A DNA stretch of 64,000 nt from an uncultured Draconibacterium sp. (GTDB taxonomy: Bacteria; Bacteroidota; Bacteroidia; Bacteroidales; Prolixibacteraceae). The stretch spans positions 1,714,001 to 1,778,000 of the forward strand of contig NZ_OY775906.1 of NCBI RefSeq assembly GCF_963675065.1, in the 5' to 3' direction. The position numbers and the translations under genes were made by a program. How positions within the stretch are numbered: position 1 is the first letter of the stretch; every line of letters begins with the position of its first letter. The notes below the pieces were generated by a model. It made no database searches and had not been told where the DNA came from. It saw nothing but the letters and a program-made list of their open reading frames with translations. Of the stretch, positions 9,093 through 17,768 are shown piece after piece.

Positions 9093-11075
9093 CTATTTTT
9101 TCAATGCCTCTTTTATCGCCTTTTCCACTAACTTTTCCATCACTTTATAGCCTTTGATATTGGGGTGAACACTGTCGCGGCCATATTCTTTTATCAGACC
9201 TTTATTCTCGTTTACCATTGCTGAATAGTAATCTAAATAAACCATGTCGTTCTCCTTTGCATAAGCTTCTATCATTTTATTCAGTTCGATGATTTTGTCA
9301 GCCGGAGAAATGGCGGGACGCCATGAATAACTGGATGCAGGCAGTGCCGAAGCAAGCACGACTTTGATTCCGTTGATTTTTGCCAGTTGAACCATGGAAG
9401 TAATATTTCCCATAATTTGTTCCAGGGTTTGAGGCCCACGATTAGCAGCAATATCGTTTGTTCCGGCAAGAATTACCACAACTTCAGGATTCAAGTCGAT
9501 AACATCGGGACGAAAACGAAGCAACATTTGTGCGGTGGTTTGTCCGCTAATTCCACGTCCAACATAAGGATTTGTTTTGAAGAATTCAGGGTCTTGCCTT
9601 ACCCAGCCTTCTGTAATTGAGTTACCCATAAAAACGACTCTGTTTTCATTAGCCGCCGGAGCAACCAATTCAGCATTTGATTTGCTGTATCTTTTCAGGT
9701 TGGCCCAATCTTCCGATGGAACTACCTCAATCCTTATTACTGAAGCAATTTCATCCGGTGCGTTCTCTGGAAGTAAAATATAATCGCCTTTATCGGATGA
9801 TTTAATTTCAAGTTGTTTGTTTGGTTCAGCTAAAAAGTATGCCTTGGTAACTTTAACACTCTTATCAACCTGAATTTTCTTGTCGGTTGGCCAATCGAAA
9901 ATATGGGCGTAAAGCAAGCCACGTTTACTGGTGTAACGTCCCCACTCCGGACGGTCGAATGGACTGGCTTTGGCACCATAAATGGCTTCTCCGTTCACTC
10001 TATTCCATTCACCCATTGCAGCCAAACGCTCAACACTCTCAACAGGAATTTGCCCTAAACCATCAGGGCCTACATTCAACAAAAAGTTTCCGCCTTTCGA
10101 TACAATATCAATCAGGCTATGAATTAACATGGTATCGCTTTTCCATTTCTCATCCGATGGTTTATAGCCCCAAGAGCCATTCATAGTAAAACAAGCTTCC
10201 CAGTCGGAATCAATACCAGTTGCAGGCACTTCTTTTTCGGGTGTTCCAAAATCGCCGGCAAAATTGCCTTCCACGTTCATTCCGGCCATTCCGTTCCGGC
10301 CTTTGTCTACACGGTTGTTTACAATGGTATTGGGTTGAAGTTCCATAATCATTTCGTACATTTCCTTACCCATTTCAGTAGTATAATCCGAAATCCATTC
10401 ACCATCGAACCAAACCACACCAATTTCGCCGTAATTGGTTAACAACTCTTTTACCTGTGGCTTTAGGTAGTTTTCGAAATATTTTGGAAATTCAGGGTTC
10501 GACTTGGTTTGGTCTTTTTGCCCTACATTGTAATTGGGGTAAAAAATAGATTGTGCCTGTGGATGGTGCCAATCGGTAATGGAGTGATATAAACAGAATA
10601 CGATACCTTCTTTTTTGCACGCTTCTGCCAGTTCTGCAACCACATCGCGTCCAAATTCGGTTCTATCTACAATATTATAATCGCTAACCTCCGAATCCCA
10701 CATGGCAAACCCATCATGATGTTTCGAGGTAAGCACAATGTATTTCATTCCGGCATCCTTAGCAATTTGCACCCATTTATCAGCATCAAAATTTACCGGT
10801 TCAAATTGGTCAACCACTTCCTTTTCGTAATCTTCTATGGTGTAGTCCAACTTGTCCATAATCCACTCGGCTCCACCGCCACAAACTTTTCCGTTACGTT
10901 CGCCACCAGGCACAGCATAAGGCCCCCAGTGAATAAACATCCCGAAGCGGGCATCGCGCCACCAGGCCATACGTTCGTTGGTACTTGGTTTTTTTGTTTG
11001 TTTTTGTGCAAAGCCAGTGCTCACCAACATTAGCAGTGCCAAGCTTAATGTAATTGTTCTTTTTAACTTATTCAT
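9093..11075 (-). CDS. GH29 alpha-L-fucosidase fused to an SGNH/GDSL esterase
   Basis: A 660-residue two-enzyme protein. After a signal peptide (cleavage near GFAQ, residue 24) comes a GH29 fucosidase (about 34-455): DARFGMFIHWG, TSKHHDGFAMW, and the nucleophile in VVWFDGEW (Asp224). An SGNH hydrolase domain (about 475-660) follows with all four blocks: GNSIT (Ser486), GRGISGQ (Gly511), GTND (Asn540) and DSVH (Asp634, His637). GH29 enzymes release alpha-L-fucose with retention; SGNH domains of this kind are usually carbohydrate O-acyl esterases. Together they suggest fucosyl units that are also acylated, with one protein removing both. Usual GH29 enzymes are about 450-600 residues without an esterase. 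Confidence 0.92.
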   Translation of the reverse strand: MNKLKRTITLSLALLMLVSTGFAQKQTKKPSTNERMAWWRDARFGMFIHWGPYAVPGGERNGKVCGGGAEWIMDKLDYTIEDYEKEVVDQFEPVNFDADKWVQIAKDAGMKYIVLTSKHHDGFAMWDSEVSDYNIVDRTEFGRDVVAELAEACKKEGIVFCLYHSITDWHHPQAQSIFYPNYNVGQKDQTKSNPEFPKYFENYLKPQVKELLTNYGEIGVVWFDGEWISDYTTEMGKEMYEMIMELQPNTIVNNRVDKGRNGMAGMNVEGNFAGDFGTPEKEVPATGIDSDWEACFTMNGSWGYKPSDEKWKSDTMLIHSLIDIVSKGGNFLLNVGPDGLGQIPVESVERLAAMGEWNRVNGEAIYGAKASPFDRPEWGRYTSKRGLLYAHIFDWPTDKKIQVDKSVKVTKAYFLAEPNKQLEIKSSDKGDYILLPENAPDEIASVIRIEVVPSEDWANLKRYSKSNAELVAPAANENRVVFMGNSITEGWVRQDPEFFKTNPYVGRGISGQTTAQMLLRFRPDVIDLNPEVVVILAGTNDIAANRGPQTLEQIMGNITSMVQLAKINGIKVVLASALPASSYSWRPAISPADKIIELNKMIEAYAKENDMVYLDYYSAMVNENKGLIKEYGRDSVHPNIKGYKVMEKLVEKAIKEALKK

Positions 11076-11107
11076 TTTTACTAATTATTTAATTTGCTGT
11101 CAATAAA

Positions 11108-11150
11108 AAACCGCTAAGGCGCAGAGAAAGTGCGCTTAAAACCTTCATGT
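11108..11150. repeat. Short REP-like palindromic element
   Basis: The 95-bp gap contains an imperfect inverted repeat, TAAGGCGCA (from about 11115) against TGCGCTTAA (ending about 11140), inside a CCGCTAAGGCGCAGAG context. Phrases of this type recur between genes in Bacteroidota. No coding potential is seen. Confidence 0.35.
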
Positions 11151-11170
11151 TTTGCGGCTAAATGCTGTTT

Positions 11171-13117
11171 TTACTCCTCATTAAGTGCTGGTTTATATCT
11201 TACAGTAATTGCGCCCTTTTTTAGCTTTTCAGTAAACTCAATTCCAATGCGTTTGGCATTTTCACCGCTGCGTAAATGTTCAACCGGAACCGTTTCGGGA
11301 ACAATTTTTATGTCTCCACCTTCAGCTTTTATTTCTACCTCAATTTTTTCCTGATTTTCAACACTGGAAAGAATAATCGTATTATCATCAACAATTGCGT
11401 AGGCAGAGAATGTACTTATTGCCGTTCCAAAACTTACCGGATTATCAGTTTTAAATTCATCTTTTACCGAAATAGTTCCGTTTCCGGTTTTATCATTTTC
11501 CATTGTGCGCACCAATGATTTCAAACCATCTAATTTGTAGGCTGGTTTTATGTCCATCACCACCTTGTCTTTGTTTTCCGAAAATACAGTTTCCAGTATT
11601 TCGCCTTTAAATTCGATGCCTTTTGATTGCAAAGTATTGTTGATGTGCGGAACCGGGTGCCCCCAGGAACTGCGGGCAGGATTATCGTCGGAAAAAGCAC
11701 CGACAATATACGATGGTGCTCCAATATCGCCTGCCGGATAGTCCTGATCATAAACCAACACATAACTGCCCACATCAAAATGGTTATGGTTTTCGGCATT
11801 GTGCCCGGCTTTTATGGCTATTGAAAATGGTTTTTTCTGTTGTCCGCGCGAAATTACAATGCCAAAATCATCGAAATAAGTGTGATTCGGTAGTGGCGAT
11901 TTATCATTTTCGTCGATATATTTATCAAGACCCGACCACCCGATAAGTCTTTGTACCGATTCATCAGGAATAAAAGCTGCCGGTTTTTTGGAACCATAAT
12001 ATTTGGCAGCCATTAAATACGCAAAATTATCGCTGCCCTGGTTCACCCGTGTTACGCCATCAGAAAATGGAGCGTACATCCCTTCGTGAATTTGAAAATT
12101 TTCAGGAAAGTTGGCAACATTCTTTAATTTCTCAGAATCGTTAAATTCAAAAAGATCAATCTTCCCTTCGGTGTAATCGTACAAAATTTCGGCTAAATAC
12201 AGGTAGTGGCCAAAACCATAATTCCAATAGCCGGTGCCTTCGGAGCAATAACCATCGCTGCCAAATCCCGACAGGTAATATACCATGCTATTTAATGCGC
12301 AACCAATGGCCGCAATTCGTTCTTCTTTGCTTTTCGAAGCTGTTATGGCTGTAAACAGGGTTCCGCTGGTGCACACCGAGTTCCAATTGCTAGTGCTTCG
12401 TATCCATGTGTTACTTTTATCACTTTCTTTCTGGCACGAGCTTAAATATGAAGCTATAATCCGCCACTGCAATTGTTCTGCTATTTTAGTACGTAACTCA
12501 TTAGGCAATTTATCTTCCAATAAAGCATCGGCCAAAGCCAACACCAAGCCAAACTTACGGGCACCCAAATCGATGGATACTCGTCGGCCTTCCAGTACAT
12601 CATTGTCGCGGTCGTGGTTGGGATGTAGCCAGGATTTCATAGCCATGATGGAGTCGCTGTACACTTGAATTTGCGAGAGGAATCGCCCCTGATTTTCCAT
12701 GCACTCGGCCAGGATGAATTTCTCCAGCCGATCCATCGTGCGGTAATAACGAGGTTTGTAGATGCCACGATTACCTTCGAGATTTGCCCGGTAATAAATT
12801 TCGTCGGTGATGGGCACTTCGGGCGTTTTATCCAGGGCAGCAATGGCCTCTTCCAACAGGGCCATGCCTGTAGGCACCGAAGCGATGCTGTCCCAATAAT
12901 TTCGATTGCTCGCAGGGGGAGCAGGAAGAAAGGCTTCTGCGGGCACCACTTTTTTCAAAATTTCAATTTGTGCGGCAGTCGGATAAATCAGCGTTGAGTC
13001 TGCTAATTCAAGCCAGGCTTTCAGATCCGGTTTTTCGCTTTGTTTTTTTTGTGGAATACAACTTCCGAATAAAATTATCGCAAATAATAACGCGAATAGT
13101 AGAGTTAGGTTTTTCAT
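11171..13117 (-). CDS. Heparinase II/III-like lyase family lipoprotein (compact form)
   Basis: A 648-residue lipoprotein (lipobox FGSC, Cys20). The N-terminal two thirds are helical with toroid-type motifs (STSNWNSVCTSG, GSDGYCSEGTGYWNYGFGHY). The later part carries AGHNAENHNHFDVGSYVLV (about residues 437-455), the hallmark of the heparinase II/III beta-sheet domain, where the HNHxD segment supports catalysis or metal binding. It is only distantly related to the two large heparinase-like proteins of this locus. The expected activity is beta-elimination on a uronate-containing glycan; the exact PL family is not assigned. It is the first gene after the terminator and may have its own promoter. 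Confidence 0.78.
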   Translation of the reverse strand: MKNLTLLFALLFAIILFGSCIPQKKQSEKPDLKAWLELADSTLIYPTAAQIEILKKVVPAEAFLPAPPASNRNYWDSIASVPTGMALLEEAIAALDKTPEVPITDEIYYRANLEGNRGIYKPRYYRTMDRLEKFILAECMENQGRFLSQIQVYSDSIMAMKSWLHPNHDRDNDVLEGRRVSIDLGARKFGLVLALADALLEDKLPNELRTKIAEQLQWRIIASYLSSCQKESDKSNTWIRSTSNWNSVCTSGTLFTAITASKSKEERIAAIGCALNSMVYYLSGFGSDGYCSEGTGYWNYGFGHYLYLAEILYDYTEGKIDLFEFNDSEKLKNVANFPENFQIHEGMYAPFSDGVTRVNQGSDNFAYLMAAKYYGSKKPAAFIPDESVQRLIGWSGLDKYIDENDKSPLPNHTYFDDFGIVISRGQQKKPFSIAIKAGHNAENHNHFDVGSYVLVYDQDYPAGDIGAPSYIVGAFSDDNPARSSWGHPVPHINNTLQSKGIEFKGEILETVFSENKDKVVMDIKPAYKLDGLKSLVRTMENDKTGNGTISVKDEFKTDNPVSFGTAISTFSAYAIVDDNTIILSSVENQEKIEVEIKAEGGDIKIVPETVPVEHLRSGENAKRIGIEFTEKLKKGAITVRYKPALNEE

Positions 13118-13246
13118 TTCTTTGCTTTAGTTAAACAAGCTATTCAATCATAAAAATTTATTTCAGGAAGCATAAGATAATCGTCCCGGTTAGAAACATG
13201 CTACTCCATTTGCATCGATCAACTTTTCTACAAGGTTAGTAAAAAA

Positions 13247-13254
13247 CAAAAGTA
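13247..13254 (-). promoter_or_regulatory. Possible Bacteroidota -7 promoter element
   Basis: On the minus strand the bases read TACTTTTG, matching the Bacteroidota -7 consensus TAnnTTTG. It lies between the terminator at 13303-13335 and the start codon at 13117, which is where a new promoter would be needed. I do not see a convincing TTTG about 19 bases upstream, so support is weak. Confidence 0.3.
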
Positions 13255-13302
13255 AGAATTAGAAACAATGGTGCAGAGATTGGTAATTATGATGCATTAA
13301 AA

Positions 13303-13335
13303 AGCGGTTTTGCCGCTGTCGACGCCAAAACCGCT
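13303..13335 (-). terminator. Strong intrinsic terminator after the GH172-like gene
   Basis: A perfect 10-bp stem, AGCGGTTTTG at 13303-13312 and CAAAACCGCT at 13326-13335, with a 13-base loop. A run of T follows on both strands, so it can terminate in either direction. It begins 24 bases past the end of the GH172-like coding region (13359) in the direction of transcription. It is the clearest terminator in the window and divides the locus into at least two transcription units. Confidence 0.8.
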
Positions 13336-13358
13336 CTTTTTGTTAACTAGAGAACATC

Positions 13359-14972
13359 TTATTCTTGGTTGGCATACCAAAAACAACTCCAGCAATAGTC
13401 CACAAGCCCCCCGTGCCAGTTCCACGATTCCAAGTCGAAACGCAGCGATTGGTTAAATGGAATCGCATCCAGTGCGCGAACACGCGAGTTCACCGTTAGC
13501 CCACCTTGCTTCTTGCTGTTCGCCCCGCCGATTGGTTGCCCAATAAACGGATGGTTGAACGGATCAGGGTATTGGCCACCCCAGGCATAGCCGTAGTAAT
13601 CTTCGGTACCTGTTCCAAAATGGTCGGGAAAACTGCTTCCGTCAACGTAAATTTTCTCGTCTCCTTCACCCCACCAACCCGGAACCGGCTTTTCAATCTG
13701 CAGGTTATCGCCGACATAGTTTCCGGCCGTAGGAATGGTGATGAAGTTGAAATCCTGCCCCTCCCTGGCCACTGTCTGGTAGTTCTTCATTTCCGTGTAG
13801 CTGGCGTGGAAATAAAGGCTGTTATCGGCCCATTGGTAATCGCCGGTAGCCACCTTGAGTTGAACATCTGCTTTGGCTTCACCTTGATTTACAATCTTCA
13901 CTTCAGCGCCGCTTTGGAAAGGCATAACCCAGAAGCTGGCCATGTTACCGAGTGTGTCAACCTTGCGATACCAATCGGAAACCGGCACCAGTTGGTTGCC
14001 ACAGCCAAAGAAAAAACCAAGGGGCACATCAACGGTTTGCGTTCCGTCGAAGGCTATTTGAATCCGCAAATCTTGTACGGCCTGATCCAGGCTATTGGCA
14101 TTCAGCGACAATAAAATCCGGCGTATGGAAGAAGCTCCCTCAAGCGTGATTGAACCGGATTCGCCTTGTTCCAAACTCAGATCAGCAACTTTCACATCGG
14201 CTTCCTTTTCAACTTCCACTGCTGCAGTTTCGTCGTCAATCAAACTGCCCAATTTAGTGTTGGTTGCCTCCAATTGTTCGGCATATTTTACAACGGTTTC
14301 TTTGGTTAAACTTTCCATTTTAACCTCGCCTTTATACAGTCGATAGTTGATATTGTAAAACATGCCATCGCCTGCTGAAAGCCTTGGATCAGGCCCTTCG
14401 TAGGTTATCTTGATGTGTTTTGCGAAAGGAATGGGCGCGTAGAGGTTGTGTCCCAGTTTTGCGCTTGGTTTGGGCAAGGGCTGATCTTTGCTAACACACA
14501 GAGCCGAAAGTGGGTAGCCGATCATCTTGTTTTCGCCGATTAAATCGCCAGCACGCCCGGCTTCCCAAACCGGGATGGTGTCACCATCAATGTAAAAACG
14601 CATAGTGGCCTGAAGACCAGGATTGCCACCGCTCCAAAAGCGGGTAATGACACCGGGGCCATCCACATCCAGCATCACGAACTCGGTTCGTCCATTGATG
14701 ATTTCCTTGCCCTGAAAATGATTCCAATCTTGGTTGGCATACCAACCGAGCGTATCATCCGGGCTAATCGACAAGCGTTCATAACTACTGGCCTGGTGCT
14801 GCGACCAGTTAGTTGCTTGCAAGTAACTCAGTGTTTCCCTGTTTGTCATTTCATCAAGCAAGGTTCCAAAAGTGATTTTTTCTTGTTTATCCGATATACT
14901 GCCAGTACAAGCCTGAAGTATCAATGTGATTATTAAGATTATAAAAATGTTCCTTCTCTTAATGTATTTCAT
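13359..14972 (-). CDS. DUF2961 / GH172-like protein, lipoprotein
   Basis: About 537 residues from the ATG at 14972; a longer frame starts with TTG at 15005 but puts extra residues before a clean lipoprotein signal (LILQAC, Cys22). The sequence has the DUF2961 layout: a first jelly-roll half with MLDVDGPGVITRFWSGG and a conserved DGDTIP.W segment, and a second half with PGWWGEGDEKIYVDG, FGTGTEDYYGYAWG and LRFDLESWNWHG. DUF2961 proteins founded family GH172, whose known members act on alpha-D-fructofuranosides or D-arabinofuranosides. Here the substrate is unlikely to be a fructan, so a different furanoside is inferred. The gene ends next to the terminator at 13303-13335. Confidence 0.85.
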   Translation of the reverse strand: MKYIKRRNIFIILIITLILQACTGSISDKQEKITFGTLLDEMTNRETLSYLQATNWSQHQASSYERLSISPDDTLGWYANQDWNHFQGKEIINGRTEFVMLDVDGPGVITRFWSGGNPGLQATMRFYIDGDTIPVWEAGRAGDLIGENKMIGYPLSALCVSKDQPLPKPSAKLGHNLYAPIPFAKHIKITYEGPDPRLSAGDGMFYNINYRLYKGEVKMESLTKETVVKYAEQLEATNTKLGSLIDDETAAVEVEKEADVKVADLSLEQGESGSITLEGASSIRRILLSLNANSLDQAVQDLRIQIAFDGTQTVDVPLGFFFGCGNQLVPVSDWYRKVDTLGNMASFWVMPFQSGAEVKIVNQGEAKADVQLKVATGDYQWADNSLYFHASYTEMKNYQTVAREGQDFNFITIPTAGNYVGDNLQIEKPVPGWWGEGDEKIYVDGSSFPDHFGTGTEDYYGYAWGGQYPDPFNHPFIGQPIGGANSKKQGGLTVNSRVRALDAIPFNQSLRFDLESWNWHGGLVDYCWSCFWYANQE

Positions 14973-15052
14973 TTTTTCTACAATTGAATAATTCGCGTAT
15001 TGCAATTTTACCTATTTATGGTTGCGTTCGGTTAAAGTAATTTTCGATCTCA

Positions 15053-15934
15053 TTACAATGTGGGTTTTCCTTTTATATAGCCTATCGATTTTAAAAATCT
15101 ATCTGCTTGACGAACCGTTTCGGTGTAAAACTTTCCATCGTATTTGTAGTTGTTAAAAAAACCATGTCCGGCGCCATCATACAAAAACAAATCGCAGCGA
15201 CTGCCAACTGAGTCCATTTTGGCCTTGTAATTTTCGGCAACGGATACCGGAATAAGGTGGTCTTCCCGACCGAGAAAAACAATGGTTGGCGGAGCATCTT
15301 TGCGAATGTTGTGTGCCGGAGAAATCTCTTTCCAACGTTCTCCCATTCGTTCATGCTCAAATCCATCGGGGCCATTATCAAAAACCGGGTTAAACAAAAC
15401 GAGGGCATTTGCTTTTGAGCTTATACTTAAGTCTTCACTTTTTTCGTCAAGAGTTGTACAAACACCTGTAACAGCAGCAAGGTGCCCCCCTGCTGAACCT
15501 CCGGAAGCCACAATTTCATCCGCATCAATATTCAGTTCTTTGGCGTGTTTACGTAAAAAACGAATGGACGAGAGCGCATCGGCAGCTGCTTCGTAAGGAG
15601 TGGTTTTATGGCGCGATTTTACACGGTAATCGGCCAAAACAGTAATCATTCCCCGTTCAGCAAAATACTCCGCCTGTGGCTTAAACTGTTCGGTAGTTCC
15701 GCCGTTCCAGCCTCCACCAAAGAAAAAAATAATGGTGGGGTATTTTTTGTTCTTTTTGAATTTTGGCGGATAGCGGAAGGTCAAATCGAGCTTGCTCCCA
15801 TCAATCTCCTTATAAATGATCGTTGAAGGCTGTGTTTTATCAACCTGCTTCGAATGATTGTCTGTCTTTTGAGCATACCCGGCTGTGGAAAACAGAACCA
15901 CCAAGAGCAATGATTTTATAAATATCCTGATCAT
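15053..15934 (-). CDS. Alpha/beta-hydrolase, probable carbohydrate esterase
   Basis: A 293-residue secreted alpha/beta hydrolase starting at ATG 15934, one base after the stop of the upstream sulfatase, so the two are translationally linked. Numbering from this start, the oxyanion motif FGGGW is near residue 75, the nucleophile lies in GGSAGGH (Ser147), the acid in GREDH (Asp225) and the base in GAGHGF (His257). The fold resembles the BD-FAE/acetyl-xylan-esterase type (PF20434). It most likely removes acyl groups from sulfated oligosaccharides. A longer frame to 15976 adds 14 residues inside the upstream gene and spoils the signal peptide. Confidence 0.88.
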   Translation of the reverse strand: MIRIFIKSLLLVVLFSTAGYAQKTDNHSKQVDKTQPSTIIYKEIDGSKLDLTFRYPPKFKKNKKYPTIIFFFGGGWNGGTTEQFKPQAEYFAERGMITVLADYRVKSRHKTTPYEAAADALSSIRFLRKHAKELNIDADEIVASGGSAGGHLAAVTGVCTTLDEKSEDLSISSKANALVLFNPVFDNGPDGFEHERMGERWKEISPAHNIRKDAPPTIVFLGREDHLIPVSVAENYKAKMDSVGSRCDLFLYDGAGHGFFNNYKYDGKFYTETVRQADRFLKSIGYIKGKPTL

Positions 15935-15935
15935 T

Positions 15936-17738
15936 TTACAGTTTTTCAATGTATACATAATAGGCCGGATGCACATGTTTCATCGCATCAACCAAGCGTG
16001 CTTCCATATCGTATTTACCAGCCGGAACATGTAGCTTAAAAGTAACTTCATCCTGACCTTCCTCGATGATAGCTTCCTTCGTTTGACCAGCTACATATAA
16101 ATGAGCCTCGGTAAAATCATTTTTCACACTGGCTGGTGCTGTTTTGTCCAGCTCAATGCGTTCTTCCTGAGCCGGGAAGGTTGCGTTAATGCCATGACCG
16201 CTCTCTCTTGGGAAACGTCGCAGGGTAATCGCATATTTGCCTTCGGTAGCAAATTCAATTTTCCAAATTCCAGCGGCTTGCTCTCCTTCGATGGCGCCAT
16301 TCTGATGCCATACCGGTTTGTAAGCTCCAATGATTAGGTCGTGTGACATTATCTTAGTTGGGTTTTCATGTGGCGTTCCTACTTTTATGTAGGCGTATTT
16401 TTCATCCACTCCCTCATCTAAAAACGACTGCCACCAGCGCTCGTAACCTTCGGACAGGCGTGCAGCAACCTCAGGGTATTGCTCAATCACATTGTTCTCC
16501 TGACCAATATCTTTTGTGACATAATAAAGTTGGTCGCCATCCACCAGGCGCCAGTTGTCGTCCATCACCGAGTATTTTTTATACTTGATCAGGTTTTGCT
16601 CGCGCTGGGTATCGATGTATAAAATACGATTTGGCCATTCCGGATTTTCTTTAGTCATTAACGGAGCCAGGCTTTTTCCATCCAATGGTTTTACCGGATT
16701 GAAATCCAGGCCGAGCAGGTCGGCGAAAGTTGGCAGCAGATCGTAATTGGCAGCCAACTTGTCGATGTCTTTTCCGCCGGTAATTTTTCCGTTAGGCCAG
16801 CGAATAAACAAAGGAACACGGTGTCCCCCATCGTACTGGCTTCCTTTGCCACCTTTCAGCCCGGCATTATAGGTAGAAGCACCTGCAGAGGTTCCGTTAT
16901 CGGTGGTGAAAATCAGAATTGTATTATCAGTCAGCTCAAGCTCGTCGAGTTTATCCTCCAGCTTTTTGAAGTTAGCGTCAATATTGGTAATCATTCCATA
17001 GAACCGCAGCAAACGTTCGTCCAAGCCTTCGAACTCTTTCTTGCCGTGATACATATCGTAATATTCCTCCGGAACGTTGTATGGCGAATGTGGCGCATTG
17101 GTTGACAGGTAGCAAAAAAACGGACGGTCTTTGTTCTCCTCGATAAAATCAAGGGCTTGTGAAAAGAAAATATCGGTGCAATAGCCTTCGTATTTGGTTT
17201 CCACGCTGTTGTGCCAATAGGTATCGTCAAAATAGTCATTCATCCAGTAATCGGGACCTTGACCTACTCCACCGGCTGCATGCCGGACGACCTCGTGAAA
17301 GCCACGGTCTTCCGGTCGATACGGATAATTATCGCCCAGATGCCACTTTCCGTACATGGCGTTTACATAGCCGTTTTGAGCCAGAACCTGAGGCAGAATA
17401 ACTTCATCTTCAAACAGAATCGACCGTCCCGCTATGGTATGATACACGTTAACCCGGTTGCAATGGCGGCCACTCATGATACCGCTTCGGGTTGGTGCAC
17501 AGGTTGTTCCAACGTGATAGTTGGTAAATCGAACCGCATCGGTATAAAACTTATCGATATTGGGCGTTTTAACGTACTGATTTCCGGTACAGCCCAAATC
17601 ACCCATCCCCTGGTCATCGGTGATGATAAAAATGATGTTGGGTTTCTCATTCGTACTTTGTTGAGCTAACACCTTGGTACTAATCAAACTCAAGCCAAAA
17701 ACGGTAAGTAAGAGTGCTGTTACTTTTATTTGGTTCAT
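15936..17738 (-). CDS. Sulfatase (S1) with C-terminal beta-rich extension
   Basis: A 600-residue periplasmic or secreted sulfatase with signal peptide cleavage near VLAQQ (residue 25). The metal site starts PNIIFIITDDQG (Asp41/Asp42) and the maturation motif is CAPTR (Cys80), the threonine variant accepted by sulfatase-maturating enzymes. GKWHLGD, NAPHSPY and FTTDNGTSAG complete the active site. The sulfatase fold ends near residue 470; about 120 further residues (from LIIGAYKPVWHQ) form a beta-rich module unlike the short C-terminus of its neighbours and may bind glycan. It is followed after one base by the esterase gene. Confidence 0.92.
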   Translation of the reverse strand: MNQIKVTALLLTVFGLSLISTKVLAQQSTNEKPNIIFIITDDQGMGDLGCTGNQYVKTPNIDKFYTDAVRFTNYHVGTTCAPTRSGIMSGRHCNRVNVYHTIAGRSILFEDEVILPQVLAQNGYVNAMYGKWHLGDNYPYRPEDRGFHEVVRHAAGGVGQGPDYWMNDYFDDTYWHNSVETKYEGYCTDIFFSQALDFIEENKDRPFFCYLSTNAPHSPYNVPEEYYDMYHGKKEFEGLDERLLRFYGMITNIDANFKKLEDKLDELELTDNTILIFTTDNGTSAGASTYNAGLKGGKGSQYDGGHRVPLFIRWPNGKITGGKDIDKLAANYDLLPTFADLLGLDFNPVKPLDGKSLAPLMTKENPEWPNRILYIDTQREQNLIKYKKYSVMDDNWRLVDGDQLYYVTKDIGQENNVIEQYPEVAARLSEGYERWWQSFLDEGVDEKYAYIKVGTPHENPTKIMSHDLIIGAYKPVWHQNGAIEGEQAAGIWKIEFATEGKYAITLRRFPRESGHGINATFPAQEERIELDKTAPASVKNDFTEAHLYVAGQTKEAIIEEGQDEVTFKLHVPAGKYDMEARLVDAMKHVHPAYYVYIEKL

Positions 17739-17768
17739 AATTGTTTATTTTATTTGTTTTAATTCGTT

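Noticed and set aside
11108..11150. CRISPR-like or tRNA-like signal in the palindromic gaps
   Set aside because: There is no spaced array and no cloverleaf; the repeats are single short palindromes.
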